64,000 nucleotides of DNA from Toxonevra muliebris (lineage: Eukaryota > Arthropoda > Insecta > Diptera > Pallopteridae), in assembly GCA_963691655.1 (NCBI GenBank), contig OY829327.1, positions 68,150,079 through 68,214,078 on the forward strand, in the 5' to 3' direction. Below are positions 39,402 through 53,751 of the stretch, one piece after another (the first letter of the stretch is position 1; each line of letters starts with the position of its first letter). The position numbers were made by a program, and so were the translations under genes. A model generated the notes under the pieces. The model was not told the origin of the DNA, did no database searches, and was given only the letters and a program-made list of their open reading frames with translations.

Positions 39402-41529
39402 CTAAAATCATAGAAAAAGAGGAGAAAGAAAATTGAATTAAATTATTTTATATTTTAGTGATAAATATTGTCCAAAATAACTTAACATAAATTAATTGAA
39501 TTTATTCTTAGTGTAAAAATATTGTTATTTTCGTCTAATAACAAAATGCTACATTTAAATTTGTATAAGTTTACTATTTTATTGTTACTGAAACCGGATT
39601 TTTTATTGTTGTTATTAGCTCAAATAGTAGTTACAGCTCGCTCAAATTTCACAAGAAGAAGGCTTTTAATAAACCGATTGTGTGAGCGATATTTCTAGGC
39701 AATATCGCTGAAATTTATGTGCTCATAAAAATCATAGTAGTCAGTAGTGTGTATAGTGATTTACGGCAATTGAAATTGTTTGCATGCACAACTTAACATT
39801 TGCACATCTGCATGTGCCTGATGGACCGCGATGACCAATACAAGAGGTGTCAATAACAGCAACAACAACACGCCATCAACACTGTTCATTCTGTTGATGC
39901 TACCAGCCATCAAGGTGGCCAGTCGTCTCACATAGTCTCAATGCAAATAATAAAGAAAAGCTATTAAGGCACTTAACTTGTACATTCAATTATAAATATG
40001 ACATTTGACATTACGTGGCTCTTCCCTTTCTCATTGTATATATTTCGACTCACTTTAATTTTTGTGTGTGTCTCTCGCGTTCTTTCTTCAAACTCATAAT
40101 CATAAACGTCACAATGTTTTTTTTAATTGAATTGCAATGACAGCAGTTCAATTGTTATGTTGCTTACTTACATATAATATTATTAGCAACATATAACAAT
40201 GTTAATTACAATTTATTACATTTACAAATAACAATTTAATTTCTTCATTTGACGGGAGCGCACCACCCACGCATGATATTTGATATTTCGTAGAGATAAC
40301 AAGAGAAAGAAAAAAAAACAACAATCACAATAAGAACAGTTAAAAACACAATGGCAGCTGCTGCTCTCCTTGCAACTCAAAGTAAAAACGACGAAAAAAA
40401 TAAAAATAAAAACAAAACATTTCAATTGAAATCGATTAAATACTTAAACATTAATAGTCGTCTGTGTCTAGCTTAAGTATTTGCTATATTATTGAACATT
40501 GAACATCAAAAATTGTTGTTCAAGAAATTGTGCGTTCGAGTTCCCATAATGCTTTCTTATGTTGATGGCACCACTGACCCACTTCTGACAGTTCAGTCAG
40601 TCAGTCAGTCAGTTGTCATCTGACATTTAAGTGTGTTTAGATTTTATAATTGCTAACAAATTTAAAAATAATAAAAATTAACAATTTATTTGCGGCTTGT
40701 CAAAATGGCATACAAATTTTCATTGACAATTTATTTTTTATGTCAGACATAATGACATTTATGCTTTTGTTGCTCTATTCAGTTGCAATTAAACACAAAC
40801 CCATACATACAGAAATTTCGTGTTTCTCGTAAGTGTTCGTTGTCACCACCCCCGACTACACGCTGGTGGTTTTTGCGCTTATGTCACTAATTTAATTTCG
40901 CATTTAATTGAATATTACTTAAAACACTAAAAACCAACAATATAAAAAATAAATATAACTAAAGTAAAGTTTTGAATTGATGAATGAACGCTTGAGTGTG
41001 TATGTGTAAGCGAGAGTATTCATACTCATGAATATAAAATGACAAAATGACTCTCACCTCTTGACAATTCATACATCAGCGCAGGGTCTTGAGTGTATGT
41101 GCTTTTTTACAGTTGTTGTTTTTTTAAATACAGCGCAAGCGTGTAATTGTCAATGACTTTAAAGCCGAATTGTTACGCTAAATTTTTTAGAATTGAATAT
41201 CATCATCATCACCACACACATGAGCAATGCAGCGAAAATGTTGGTAAATATTACATTTATCAGCGACAAAAAATATTTCACTACTTTTATCAATGTGGGC
41301 CAAAGAATATCAAGCGTTTAGAAGAGTAAAAGAAATTTTCTCACGTTGGTTCACACCATTATTAACATAGATCTCAAAGCTCAACATGGAAAAAAAGAAG
41401 CTATATTGAAACATTATAGGAGTAGAAAGAGAGAGAATCAGGCATATACAAAACCGACAACAGCATTCAAAGCATGGTACTAAAACGGAATCACAAGGGA
41501 ATCTCAAGACAAAAAAGGAAAGGAAACGA

Positions 41530-42300
41530 TTACGTCAGGAGCTGCATAGGGAGCTATTCTCGACCCGAACATCTGGAACATCCGCAAGAACGAGGTTTTG
41601 CAGATCGAGATGCCGGACGACACATACCTGATCGGCAACGCAGATGACATAGGCTCGAGACACGGAGGAAGCGAAGCGAAAGTTAAACCAGGTAATGCTG
41701 GAAACTTCCGTGGTCCAAAGCTGTCTGTAGAAAAAACAGAGCTACTCCTACTTACAAAGAAGCACATTCCAGTAGAAGTTGAAATGCAGGTATGCTTCGG
41801 GGTTGTCAAAACTCAGAAGGAGATAAACTACTTGGGAATAAGGCTGGACAACAAACTGTCATACTGGGACAACAAACTGTCATACCGTGGCGCCGAAGCA
41901 GGCAAGTCGATGGTAGACTAACTGCAAAAGTCGGGGGCCCAGCGCCCAGCAAAAGAAACCGCTCGGGATAACCTCAGCATACCGCAGAGTATCGGAGCTA
42001 GTAGTACTGGTAATAAGTGGAACGGTGCCAATCGATGTACAAGTAAAAGGCTATGGGAGTTAAAGAAAAGAGAAATTGGCAAAACGTGGAACAATACATA
42101 GAAAATGTTCCACGTAAGGAAAAGCGGAACCTGGTCGCTGGTACAATGGTGATAGGCCATTAAGAACGTAAATAGAATCCACCCTGAAGTAATGCAAAAG
42201 CGGTCCCAAGGTGGAAGTAAATCCAGATAGAAAGAGGAGGATGTTTTAGTGGATGCAACCACCACATACCAATTCTGGGACGACAACTTTGACCAATAAT
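41530..42300 (+). pseudogene. R1-like non-LTR reverse transcriptase relic
   Basis: The plus strand near 41540-41610 reads GAILDPNIWNI and NEVLQIEMPDDTYLIGNADD. The catalytic YADD has become NADD. 41720-41900 continues with LSVEKTELLLLTKKHIPVEV and QKEINYLGIRLDNKLSYW, a thumb region typical of R1-clade elements. Short in-frame duplicates (DNKLSYW, DNKLSYR) and many shifts follow, with recognisable but broken sequence to about 42290. Inactive. The minus frame at 41918-42307 is its antisense shadow. Confidence 0.8.
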
Positions 42301-43783
42301 CATGCAAATTAAAATATAATTTAAATATTACTATTCAAAAAACAATAACTTTTGCTTTGTGCAAACATTTTTCCGATAGTGTACCGACTGTAGCTATGAT
42401 TTTTGAGTCAGGCGTTGAACATAACAACTCAACTTTATTAAAATCCACTTTGTCTCAATTGTGGCGTCATCTTCAGTTAACTACAGTGCGATTGTGGAGA
42501 TGAATGAATGAGTGAATGTTTTTCAACGTGTGGCGTTTGTATGGACGCATGTACGTATGTAAAAATGTTTTTCAGTCAGTCAGCTATTATTGTTTCTATG
42601 GATTTTTGTTTTCATCATTTTGTTGTTTTTTGCTATAAATTGTCGATTTGCATTACAAGTGCACACTTAATGGCAACATCTATTCGCTAAAATAACTACT
42701 GAAAAAAAGTTTTGTTGTTTTTTTGTTCTCCTTTTTTCGACAATTGAATTATGAAGTGTGTACATACTTATATTGGAGAGGGACAAAAAAGTGAAATTTG
42801 CCATATTTTTTTATGCGTTATGGTGAAAAATAAAAAAAAATTGCATTAACATTTTATGCCTACTTAGGAAAAAATTAAATTTGTATGGCGTAACTAAAAC
42901 GGTTTCGGTTTTAAAAGTTTTTAACAAAAGGTTCAAACTTTAATTTAAATCTGAGAAGACGCAAATTTGTTAGGCTGCATTTAGCCAAATGTCACTAAAA
43001 GCGAATCTTTTAAAATTCATAACATAGGAAATGTCATATCATTTGTCAAGAAGCACAAAGAATTTCGCGATTTTTTTATTATAAATCATATCAAGTATTT
43101 CTTATAAAAATATCCGCAAAACTTCACAAATAAATATCTTGTTTCTAATAGTAGATGGTTTTATTGTTATCAGACAACATAAATTAGCAAAATTGTGTTG
43201 GGTTGCGATTTGAAAACCTACTGAAATAGTTGACCCGGAAACAAAATGCGTTCAGTAATATAGTGCATTATTTTAGTTGGTTTCACCGAACATAGGAGGG
43301 GTTTTAGGGTTAAACCCCCTCTCCCCTTCCTTAACAAAACAAAATTTCCTCCTCAGGAAATCTCTGAGTCCGCTAGTGTCTACTACCAACACTACTATTA
43401 TGGCACAGTAGCCCGCTCTGGGCTTAGAACAAGTACCCGAACATCTAATTTTTTATATTTCTTCACATAATAGGTCCCACTTCTTTCTTATTTATGTTTG
43501 ACCGGCATTTCAGATCATTGCATAAACTGAAATGATATTCCAAAACAAAAATTAATAAACTCTTAAAAAAAAAGATAAACATGAACAGGCATTCAGAAAA
43601 TAATATTTACATACCTTATCATATACCCATATATGTATGTATGAATAAAAAAACAATTCATTCATATTTCTGGCTTGAAACAAGCTTGATCGATAGTATA
43701 TACCTCAAGGCACACAAACATACATATTTACCATATATACGAAGTAAAAAAGTCTCAATGAATCATAGCAATAAAACACTTAC

Positions 43784-43845
43784 AGCTACAGAACACAATC
43801 GAGTCTATAAAGTTTGTAGCTGATGTCTGATCTGTGACTGAAACT
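43784..43845 (-). promoter_or_regulatory. Candidate alternative sr promoter and 62-nt 5' exon
   Basis: Two overlapping initiator matches, TCAGTT (A at 43845) and TCAGTC (A at 43839), sit just downstream of a GC-rich patch (43865-43930, GTCGTCGTC and GGACGGACAGACG on minus). They are followed 55-62 nt later by a strong donor, AGCT/GTAAGTG, at 43783. Splicing to 39401 would give an untranslated leader. No DPE at +28 and no TATA box. Moderate-to-weak support. Confidence 0.3.
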
Positions 43846-45272
43846 GAATTTGATGTTAAAACTAAAGCCGAGACGACGACGAATCGTCTGTCCGTCCGTT
43901 TGCACGTCTGTCCGACCGTTCATCAAGCGCAATTGACACTCCTCTAAAATGATACCTTATGTCTTTTCTTTCTTTCCTTTGTTGCGTTTTGTTGTCGTGG
44001 ACCCCCTCGACAGCGTCGAATGGTACAAGTTGTTGGTATAATTTCTGGTTGTGTACGGATGATGATCACTTGTATTTGTAGCCATGTGTGCGTGTAACTG
44101 TGTGTAAGGTAAATATATTTTGATAAACGATCTTAGCGATCAATCGAAAGATCGATTGAAACGTGCAGTTTCCCATTCAGTAGATAGTAAATTGTTCGCG
44201 CCTATATATGTATGTGAGTAGGTAAGTCTGTCTGTCTGTCGAGGTTTGTAAGTGTTTAAACTCTTTTACACTGAATATGTTTTATTATTTTTCATTAAAA
44301 TTTTGTATATTTTTGCATTTCATTTAAAGTTTATTAAAATAATATGTACGCATATTTATGTATGAATGTTATTTTTTTTTTTTTGCTTTTTTGTTTTTCA
44401 AACATTTTTTTTTTTTATCTATGAATGACAGACGGATGGTTGTTGTTCGGACAGACATTTTTGTACAGACTCTTTGTATAGTGAGGTGCCTTTAAAAATT
44501 GAAAAACACATAAATAGTTATAAGTGTATAAATAAAATTATTATTAGAAAAATAATATATATAAAATTATATGGCATTATTATTTTAATTAAGTATTCAA
44601 CCGGTTTTCTTGCTTCTCGTATTATTTTTCTTAGCTGCTCTTCTACTGCACACATACGTACATATACATACATAAACATACATATGTACAAATGTGTGTA
44701 TATCTCATAAGCTAATGTAGCTATTCAGATTGTTTCTACTAATATTTATTTTTTGTTGATTCTTAAAGTTGTTCCAGGCTTAAACTTGTGATTGTCTGCG
44801 TGGCGTGAATAGGTGTGCGTGTCGCAGTAGAGCTGAGCTAAGTTGAGTTGAGGTCGAAAGAGATTTCAAAAATTTTGTTTGTATTTTTTTTTTTTTTTTT
44901 TTTGTGGAGTGTGGTCGGCGGCAGTTGTAGTGTTTTTGCTATGTCTGTCGGTATGGGATTAAAAAATAAGTCTTTTTTGCATATTGCCTACTTAATGGCT
45001 CCAAAGAGCGTTATTGCGTTATTGCTATTGCTCCTCTAGTTGTCGTCGTTGGTATTTTTCTAAAAATTTCGAGTTTATGCAATTGTTTTGGTAATTTCAA
45101 TATACTTTTTTCTCCCCCTGGTTGGTATTATTATTTAAGAAAACAAATTTGAAGTATGTTATACAAAAGTATAGATTTGCATATCAATATTTTTTTTTTA
45201 TTATTATTATTAGTGTAATTGTAACCTTGAAGCTATAAGTCAGTATGCTAAAAATGGTTAATAAAGTTACTG

Positions 45273-45491
45273 AAGTGTTGCCAACTGCATATGGCTGAAA
45301 TTATGAAGTGGAAGCTTTGCGTATTATAACGCGGACATACGAGAGTGAATTTTAAACAAATTTAGCATTTCGTTCAAATGCAACTGAAATGCGGAATTTC
45401 GCCATACAAAAACTGTCAAATGAAATTCTGCATTTCACAAAACGGAAAAATCAAATAATTAAAACTATATATTCAACTAAGGGCAACACTG
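45273..45491. repeat. Possible hAT-type MITE
   Basis: The left end AAGTGTTGCCAACTG and the reverse complement of the right end CAGTGTTGCCCTTAG form a short imperfect inverted repeat of the common (C)AGTGTTGCC type. No clear 8-bp duplication is visible, so the call is tentative. Confidence 0.35.
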
Positions 45492-46767
45492 TCGTTTATT
45501 GTGGCTTGCCTAACTCTTAACCCATATCGTCCCGGTACTAGAACCCTTGATCCAATTTTGAAAACTTTCAAAACACAATTTCCATATGTCTTCAATAAGA
45601 AATTTTAGTACTCAAAAAAATAAAATAGTTTTTTTTCTGAAATTTAGAGGGTGTAGTAGTTTTTGGCTTATACTGAGGAAATAAGGTGTAAAAAGTTAAA
45701 ATATTTCTGCGACACATGATCAATAAGTATTTCCTGGGATCAAATGTATTTAACTCAGTACTTAAGAAGTTGTTATAAGTTAAATGTTAAACAGTGATTA
45801 CTTTTGGAAAAATTTATAAAGTTGCTATTCAATTAATCGAATGTTGGGACGATACTAGTTAAAAATCATCAAAGTTTCATTGAGAAGACCGTAGATCAGA
45901 TCCGAAAACTGATAAAAATCATATGAACTTATACTAGGGTTCTACATAAATTCAGCACTTTCAAAAATTCATTTTTGAGAGTTTTAAGATTTTGGAATTA
46001 TTTAAAAGTTCTCAAAATTCTAAGAGTTCTCAGGCCTAAGAGCGCTTGTACTCTTTCAGATTAAAATTGCTTCTATACACATAATTTGTATTTAAAATTT
46101 TTGTTAGTAAATGTTGAGGTTCACATATACAAAATTTATATATTATTATTTCTAAAAATCTGAAAATTAATTTTAATTTTGTAAAAATTTTTTCTCGTTT
46201 CACATTTAATGCAATTTTTACAAAATGTATGAATAATTAAATTTTTATTATAAGTGTTTATTGTGAAAATATCTTGAAAAGCGTTGTCAGCAATTTTAAT
46301 TAAAATCTGCTAAATTGTAGCAAATTTGTTTTTATTATACCATGTACTAGAAAATTAGGCAAGTTTGTATGTTTTTGCAGTTTAATTAATTATAAATTTT
46401 GTATTTTTAAATGCATTTTTTGTTTGCAATAAATTTAAAATTTGGCAGCGAGTTAAAATCCAAAAAGTTTCACATAATTTAATTTCATTTATAATCTTCC
46501 CATATCATAAAAACAAATAAAAATTAGGTGAAAATTTCAAAGATACACATACATAAATATAAGAAATGACAGAAACTACAACTACAGCCATAATATGCTG
46601 ACATTAAAACAGTAAGTGATGCTATTAGTTTTAAAGTAAAAAAAAAAAACAAAAACCAAAACAAATAGGAAAAAAATAAAAATCCCATAACATCACAAAT
46701 CCAAGAAGCCAAAGCCTATCAATCACTCAGCATGCATGGTAAGCAAGCAGCCTGCGATAAGAAAAAT

Positions 46768-46787
46768 ACACACACACACACACACAA
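46768..46787. repeat. (CA)n microsatellite
   Basis: About nine CA units on plus, with a second CACACA run at 46811-46820. Confidence 0.9.
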
Positions 46788-48309
46788 ATGTAAATATATA
46801 TCCACACATGCACACACACACTTGTACATAAAAACATTCGCAGTGTGAAGATAACACCATGCGACTGCATTTATCGCACATGAAACAGCGAAAGATTTGA
46901 GTGTTTGAAAGTTTTGTAAGGGTATACAAAATTTAGGGTGATTGACTCATGGGACTTTGCTAGACTTCATACCTTGGTCTTATATAAAAATGAATAGATA
47001 TCAAACAAAAACTTTAGAAAACAAATTTTTCAAGTATTTCCCTCCGGAATTACTATATCTTGTCGCACAGTGTAGGTAATCAAAGAAGCTACTGAGTGTC
47101 ACACTTTTCTTTAAAACAACAACCACAACAACAACAACAGGCAAGAAAATAACGACGCGTAGCTTTCCCTATGAGAACAATTAAATAAAATAAACACCTT
47201 TAGTGGTAAATCAAAAAAAGTAAAAAATATTCATGCTTATGTACAGACATTTGCTACTGCTACTTTACTACGCACACATACAAACATATGCACACAAGTA
47301 TCTGTGACACATGCTGTCGAAAGCTTAATTGTCATAGATGAGATGCATTTCATCTACCATATTCAAAAGATGTGTGAAAACATATTTAAGATACACACTC
47401 TTACACTCATTTTCATTTTGTACTAACGTTTAAGTAAATAACGCGTCAGGCGGCAACTTCAGAAGTAATTGTGTAATAATTAATATGTTAAAATATAAAT
47501 TAAATATTACAACAAACTAACTAGTTGTGAAAATATTTAACAATAACACTAAAGTGCATTGTCAAGTCATGGGAAATTTGAAACTGAGTTAAGTGAGTGT
47601 GGCAGAGATGCGTCCATATGATCAAAGAGAGAGTGAGTGAGAGAAAACGCATTGAAGCAGGATATTTACTTATGTACACTCAATTTAAAAATCTGACAGG
47701 AAATATCAAAGGAGACAGATTAAAGATAGCGTTTTAGTTTAATACAATATCTACTTGAATTTTCTGAGAGTAGAGTAATAATAAGAGACAGGACCGGCCG
47801 CCAGGCGAATTTTTTGTATCGAAATATCTCAGCTTTCTATAGTTTAGTTCAATTCGATTAATTCTTTGGATGAGCTACCTTGACCAGGAGGACATTTTAA
47901 AAAAATTTCATTTCCATTGCCTAATAAAATTAGATCCTCTTTTGTATGGGTTAGCAAAACGTGTTTTGTTGTAATTGGATGTTAAAACACATGTTATGAT
48001 CTTCCATGTCCCACTCTTCCAAGTCCGTTAGCAATTTAATAATAACAACTCTACGAAGAATGACCTAATGCTTTAATAAAGATTTTAAATTCAAAAGTAA
48101 AAAGTTAACAATTAAAAATTAATGGACTGTGGAACCAATAAATTTTTTCAAAAATATTTTGATGCCAATACCGATTTTGACCTCTTCTAGTTTCCACACA
48201 AATACTGAAGCTTTTAACAGATTATTAAATATTAAGACCCCCACCTTATACAATTTATGGATCTGTTAGTGTACAAATCTAACGAACTCATAGGTTAATT
48301 GAGAGTCTA

Positions 48310-48455
48310 GGGGGGTTACTCTGTAGTTCGATTCGAAAGATAATTTATAAAATAATATTTGTTCGATGTTCAGATTAAATTTTGTGCCTTTCGGAATCGA
48401 ATTTGGCATTCGAATAGAACTGTCTTTCGAATCGAACTACAGAGTAACCCCCCCA
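48310..48455. mobile_element. MITE with about 30-bp terminal inverted repeats
   Basis: The left end GGGGGTTACTCTGTAGTTCG continues with ATTCGAAAGA. The right end is its reverse complement (TCTTTCGAATCGAACTACAG followed by AGTAACCCCCC). Further internal palindromy (TTCGATT and AATCGAA) makes the whole about 145 bp fold. No coding. Confidence 0.8.
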
Positions 48456-51400
48456 GATATTTTGACAGGGAAGGAATTTTCATTTCTTCAAATTCGGATA
48501 CGATCATAGATTATAAAGGCTGAGACAAATGATAGTTGACGGGGCGGCGGTTTTTTAATATTATTATTTCTCAAATAAGCTGTGACTTTTTTTAATTTTT
48601 TATGATCGCGTTGCCTATCTACTCACAAAATTGTTTCCTAATAACTCTCAAAGAATTCTACCTGGAAATATCAAAGCATTTTCTGCTCAACTGATTTGAT
48701 TTGCAACTATCGGATTACATTTTTATATTTAGTTTATTTACAATAAAACCAAATCTTAAAATTTTTTGTTTTGTTTCTTTTTTTTCATATTTTTATGGTA
48801 ATTCGCTGAGTATTTATTATATGTAATTTTTTATAAAATTTTCCAATTCTTCTTCTTTATTCTTTCTTCATCAGTTTTCACATGTGAAAAACATTTAGAA
48901 ACAGAATAAGTCGCAGCATTCAATAAATAATCTGGATAATAACAGTCCAACGATTTTTATCTATGGCCTGGTACTCTGTTCGAGTTCATATGAAATTTCA
49001 CAAGATGCTCCACATAAAAAAACAGGATGTAACTGCGAAATAATTCGCGAGATATTAGACATGATAATACTGCATTCTATTTTCACCCCTGAAATGCTCG
49101 CAACATGAGTCTGAAAGCAAAATCTGCAACATTTTTTCACTTAAATAGTGAATGAATATTTTTGCATACTTCAAGGGGTTTTGAGTTGTCAAACTTCACG
49201 GCACAGGAATTCATATTGCTACTGAAATTCCACGTAAATCAGAACAAATACGACTTAAAAAATTTAAATAAATATTCTTCAATATTCTGAGTTTTGCCAA
49301 GCAAGCATTGTTCGTATTACCATAGATACAACAACGATATATTTCTATACACAAACGCCTTAACCTCCATCATCCAACTATTTGCTGAGAGCTTAACAAA
49401 CATACGAGTATTTATTTATGTAAGTATGTATTTTGTAAAGGTGCTGCAAAGAATTTATAAAATCATTTTATTGTTAATACTTTTAAAATTACAATGTTGT
49501 GTAATAGATGTTTGTACGGCATTAAATTATATAAACTAAATCTTTGTTGCATATTTTTTCGTTCACCTTGAATTAATTTAAACTTCTCCTACTTCTTGGT
49601 AGAGAAATATGGTATTTATTTAAAAATTGTCAACGTTTGGCAATAAAAGAAATTTATACCTAACGTAGTTTAGTTTGGCTTCGAGTCGAGAAATCTACTT
49701 TATAAATGCAATGATTCGTTGTCTGTCACATCATAATCATCATCATTTGTGGCATCATAATACTGACGATGATGATGATGTTGATGTCTTCGTCGTATCA
49801 ACATAAATAATAATATGCAGCAATGTTTATTAAGCGTTAAATGAAATTACATTTTCATTTTAGCACAAATAATTATCGCACAATTTTTGTTTTGTTTTTG
49901 TTTCTACAAGTACTTGAAGATTATTTGCATTGAATTAAATTCGAAAAAATATTTTCTTTTCTTGTTTTTGTATTTGACTTGAATGCAATTATTAATTTCA
50001 TACATGATAGCAAAAATATCGTGTAAAAAAATAATAAAAAATAACGAACGCTACTACTTAGTTAATGGTTTTCTTAATTTCCCTACTCTAATATTTCCGC
50101 ATTTTCACAAAAATTAGAATTTCTGTTTCACCTAATTACGAAAAACATATATATATTTTATTCTGTGAAAAATAAAATACCTAAACAGTCTAGCACTAAT
50201 TCATTGTAATTTTTTAGTACTAAATACACTCGTAATTCTTAAATCTTTTTTATTTATTTTTTTCTTTTCTCTTTTTGTTTTATTTCTTTAGTTATTATAA
50301 TTTTCATTTTGAGTTATTATTTTTTTTTTAGCCCCTTGACGCTATTGGGGATTTATAAACGTGGCGTTTTCCGCGTCTCGTATTAATTTACCTCTTTTAA
50401 GTTTTTATTATTTATCTGTATGTATGTATATTGTAGTTTTGATAATGTGTTGTTGTCGTCGGTGTTGTTGTTGTTGCTGTTGCTGTTGCTATTGTCGCTA
50501 TTGCTATTCGCCTAAGTAGGGTGTGACTGCTGCTGCTTGATGTTCGATGCTTGTTGGAAGCAGCGCACTCGTATTTGGACCAGTATCTCAGCCTAAATTA
50601 TAGTGTTTGAACATTGTCGTGTTATAATTATGATTTAGATTAATTGTGGCTTCGTTTTTTTTTTATTCTTTAGCAAGATTTTTTAGCTTAGATATTATAA
50701 TAATTTCATTAAGTTTGCACAAGTAATACATATGTATATCAATTAGATTTTTCTAGTATTATTTTTTTTAGATATATGTATTCATATTTTGAAAAAAAAA
50801 AAAGAAAAAAAAAAAAAATCAAGATATTTCGGAAACTAGAGAAGTAGAATTAAGTTGCCAGCGGTGATTGCAGTCATTTAATATTAAAATTCAGTTCCAA
50901 TTAAATCACTAAAAAGGAAAAACTTTTTCAATTCCTGTTTTGTTTGTTTTCGTTTTGGGTCCTTTCGTATTTAATATCAGTTGCTTGATAACTAGAGTTC
51001 AGCAAGTAATTTCGGATTCTTGAAATATTTTAATATCGATTCTATTACAGTTTATCGTTTGTAAATTCAGAAGTCATAGCAGGAAAAATTGTGTGTCATT
51101 AGTTGCAAGTTATTAATATCTAAAATAAATGGCAATATTCATAAAAAGGGTGCAGCGTTTTGTGGTAGAAGAACTGAAGCCGCAATCGGAAGAAATTTTG
51201 TTGAAGAATCAGTAACAGATTCGAGTTAGTAAGATAGCCAGGACCTTGAAAATTATCGTTTATCCTGCTTAGGGCTTGGACTCTTTTAAAAATGAGTTGA
51301 TAAAAATTCCGTATTAGCGGAAAGGCACGGAAATCGTTGCAGCTAAAACTAAAGCATATGTAAAATCGCCACTGAATGAAACATAAAATTTGGATGTTAT

Positions 51401-52537
51401 TGAATATGTAATTTTTTTTTTCTTAATTTTAATCAGAACAAGAAGTTTAATTCATTTTGAAAACTTTAATTAATTTATTTAAAAAAAATCAAACCAGAAT
51501 TCAATAAAAACAAAAAAAAATTACATGAGTCTTATAAAAGGACTAGATATATATTATAGGTAAATTTATACCAATACAAATAATATTTATTAATATTTAG
51601 TTCTGGTTAGAAAAAAGTCACCAATATGAGTTTGTTTTTTTGTGTGAGTAATTCGGAAATCGGCAGCTTTTTTTGCAGCTTTCTTAAAACAAATATTTCC
51701 GTTTGTTTGATTGCACAATGGCCTCAGCATTTGCACGTGCGTAAAAGAAAACAAACAAATTGGCTTTTAGCAGATAGATAAACAATAATCATTGTTTATA
51801 TAGACTACTTAACTTTTCAACCATTCGTTTTACAGATTTATTAATGGGCCTGAAAAACCCAATTCGTAATATCGACATTCGTTATACTGGACTCCCACTG
51901 TATTACAAAATTTCCTTGTACTAATGTAACATTTCTGTTTTCAAAATTATATTTTTGTATTACTGTAGGTATTGAAAAAAAAATTATTGTTTAGCCTCTG
52001 AAGACGAAACTCAACAATATAAAGCAAAAACACGAAAATATTAAAAAAAAAAAAATGGCGACACTTCATTAAATTTTAAAATATTTTGCGCATAAAATTC
52101 TTTTCTTGGTTTTTTTTTTATCTTTTTTTAAAATCTATTTATAAAAAGTATATAGAGTTTTTTTCATAAAATATAATAAAATGTTTATCTTGAAAAGTTT
52201 TGTTCTGATAAATTTTTGTCCTTCATTTTAGTTATAATTAATGTTCAAAAAAAGAAAAATTTTATGATTTCCGTTGAGACAAATTAGTTTACTATTTTTT
52301 CATTTGCTAATTTTTTTGTTTGGTTTTTGTTGCTATTTAAATTAAAACAAACCGACGGTAAATACATGAAAGATTTACTAACTTATTTACGAATTTTTAA
52401 ATAGAATTAATTTAATAAAAACTAATAATACCAAGTTTTTAAAGTTTTCCACTTAAATATGTGTAATTTTTTCACACAAAATAAAAAATGATTATCTACA
52501 CATAATTTGTAAATATTTCAGGAATTGCAAAACCTAC

Positions 52538-53751
52538 CTGGATATGAATGGCACTTGCAGAAGAATTCAACGAATTTAAGCGCGAATGAAAATCAGAGAA
52601 AACCCACCTTCCTGGTGATGTTCTTCTCTGTTCTCGGATGGAGCTCTGTTGTAAATTACACTACAAGTTTATAATTTACACAAGAAATGTATGTTCTTGT
52701 ACTTTTCAAATCACTTTTGTTTTTTTGTTTTTTTTTTTGTATTTATTTTTTAATTAATCTTTTTTATTTTGTTTGTTTTTATGACAAGAAAAATGATTGA
52801 AGACTTTCACAATATTGCAGTAGTCTGTCTGTGCTCAATAAAAGCATTTGGCATTAAATTTTTGCACAAAACGAGCAGCAATAAACTCTTCAGAAAATCA
52901 ATAATATTACGCGCTCTATACTTGTATGTATGTATGTATGTATGTATATCTTGTGATGTATCTTGGTTGGTATGTCGGTATCTGTATCTTGGCGGACGAA
53001 GGAAAAAACAACGGCAAATATACTCGTACGTCACTACTACTCACTTAAAATGAGAATTCATTCATTAGTTTCTTCGGTTGGAAATGATGAAAATGCCGTA
53101 TGCGAAAACTTGGTAGATATGACACGCACACAAAGGCAAAAACGCATACATGTATTACACGCACACACAGACTCAAAGTAGCCGCTTACACATATATGCA
53201 CAAGTGTAAGAATGCCGAAGCTCCAAAGAAAAAATCCTTTCACTTTTTTATATTATTATTGAATACTTGTACTGTTTTGTTGCAGATACTTTTCTTTTTG
53301 AAATTGTTTTATTTGCAAAAATTTTCACTTGTATTTCTTGTGGTGGTTTGGGGGCGTGATGCTTTGCATATGGTTCACTGTCTCTTAACACATTTTCAAA
53401 CAACTAAAATGCCAAAATTTTTCTTTTCTATCTCGAAAAATTGCAAATTAATTTAAATTCATTGAGAAACGTTTTTGCGGTTCTGAGTTACTTCTGGCTT
53501 TTATTCACCTTAATCAATGTACGTTGGTATTTGTAATTATGAAATTTGCTGTATATGTAACGTTGAGATACTTTCACACTTCAAGTGCATTCAAATTCAA
53601 AATTAGATTTGAGAACTTTTGAACTTTAGCTTTTCTTTAGTTTTATTTTATTTCTTGTATTTTTATTTGTTGCTTTTTATGCTCTTGTTTGTTTTTGGTT
53701 CTTTTTGCTTAGCAATGAAGAACTGACCGACGCGCTTGTTCGAACACAACT
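52538..53751 (-). promoter_or_regulatory. sr: Candidate sr promoter (Inr + DPE) and 5' untranslated exon
   Basis: On the minus strand TCAGTT (A at 53751) matches the initiator TCAKTY. AGTTCT at +28 to +33 (53724-53719) matches the DPE consensus RGWYVT at the exact spacing flies require. A weak TATA-like CATAAAAA lies about 33 nt upstream, and a GAGA-type patch (CGAGAGAGGGAGCAAGAGAG on plus) lies near 53940-53959. The exon could end at CCAG/GTAGGT (52538) or GGAAG/GTGGGT (52608). Both join 39401 in phase 1, but neither has an in-frame ATG after its nearest upstream stop (TGA or TAA). The exon would then be about 1.15-1.2 kb of leader unless an unseen intron shortens it. Confidence 0.4.

Larger units (their letters stand above)
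39402..52537. other. Large 5' intron of sr
   Basis: No coding gene beyond transposon debris. Noted inside: R1-like RT relic (41530-42300), a MITE end (43340-43378), a candidate short 5' exon (43845-43784), possible hAT ends (45273-45491), a MITE at 48310-48455, and microsatellites. 49730-49790 has CATCAT repeats facing GATGAT repeats. Very AT-rich from 50 to 52.5 kb. Regulatory elements for tendon-specific expression would be expected in such an intron but cannot be read directly. Confidence 0.55.

Noticed and set aside
41918..42307. 129-residue minus frame
   Set aside because: Antisense of the R1-like RT relic.
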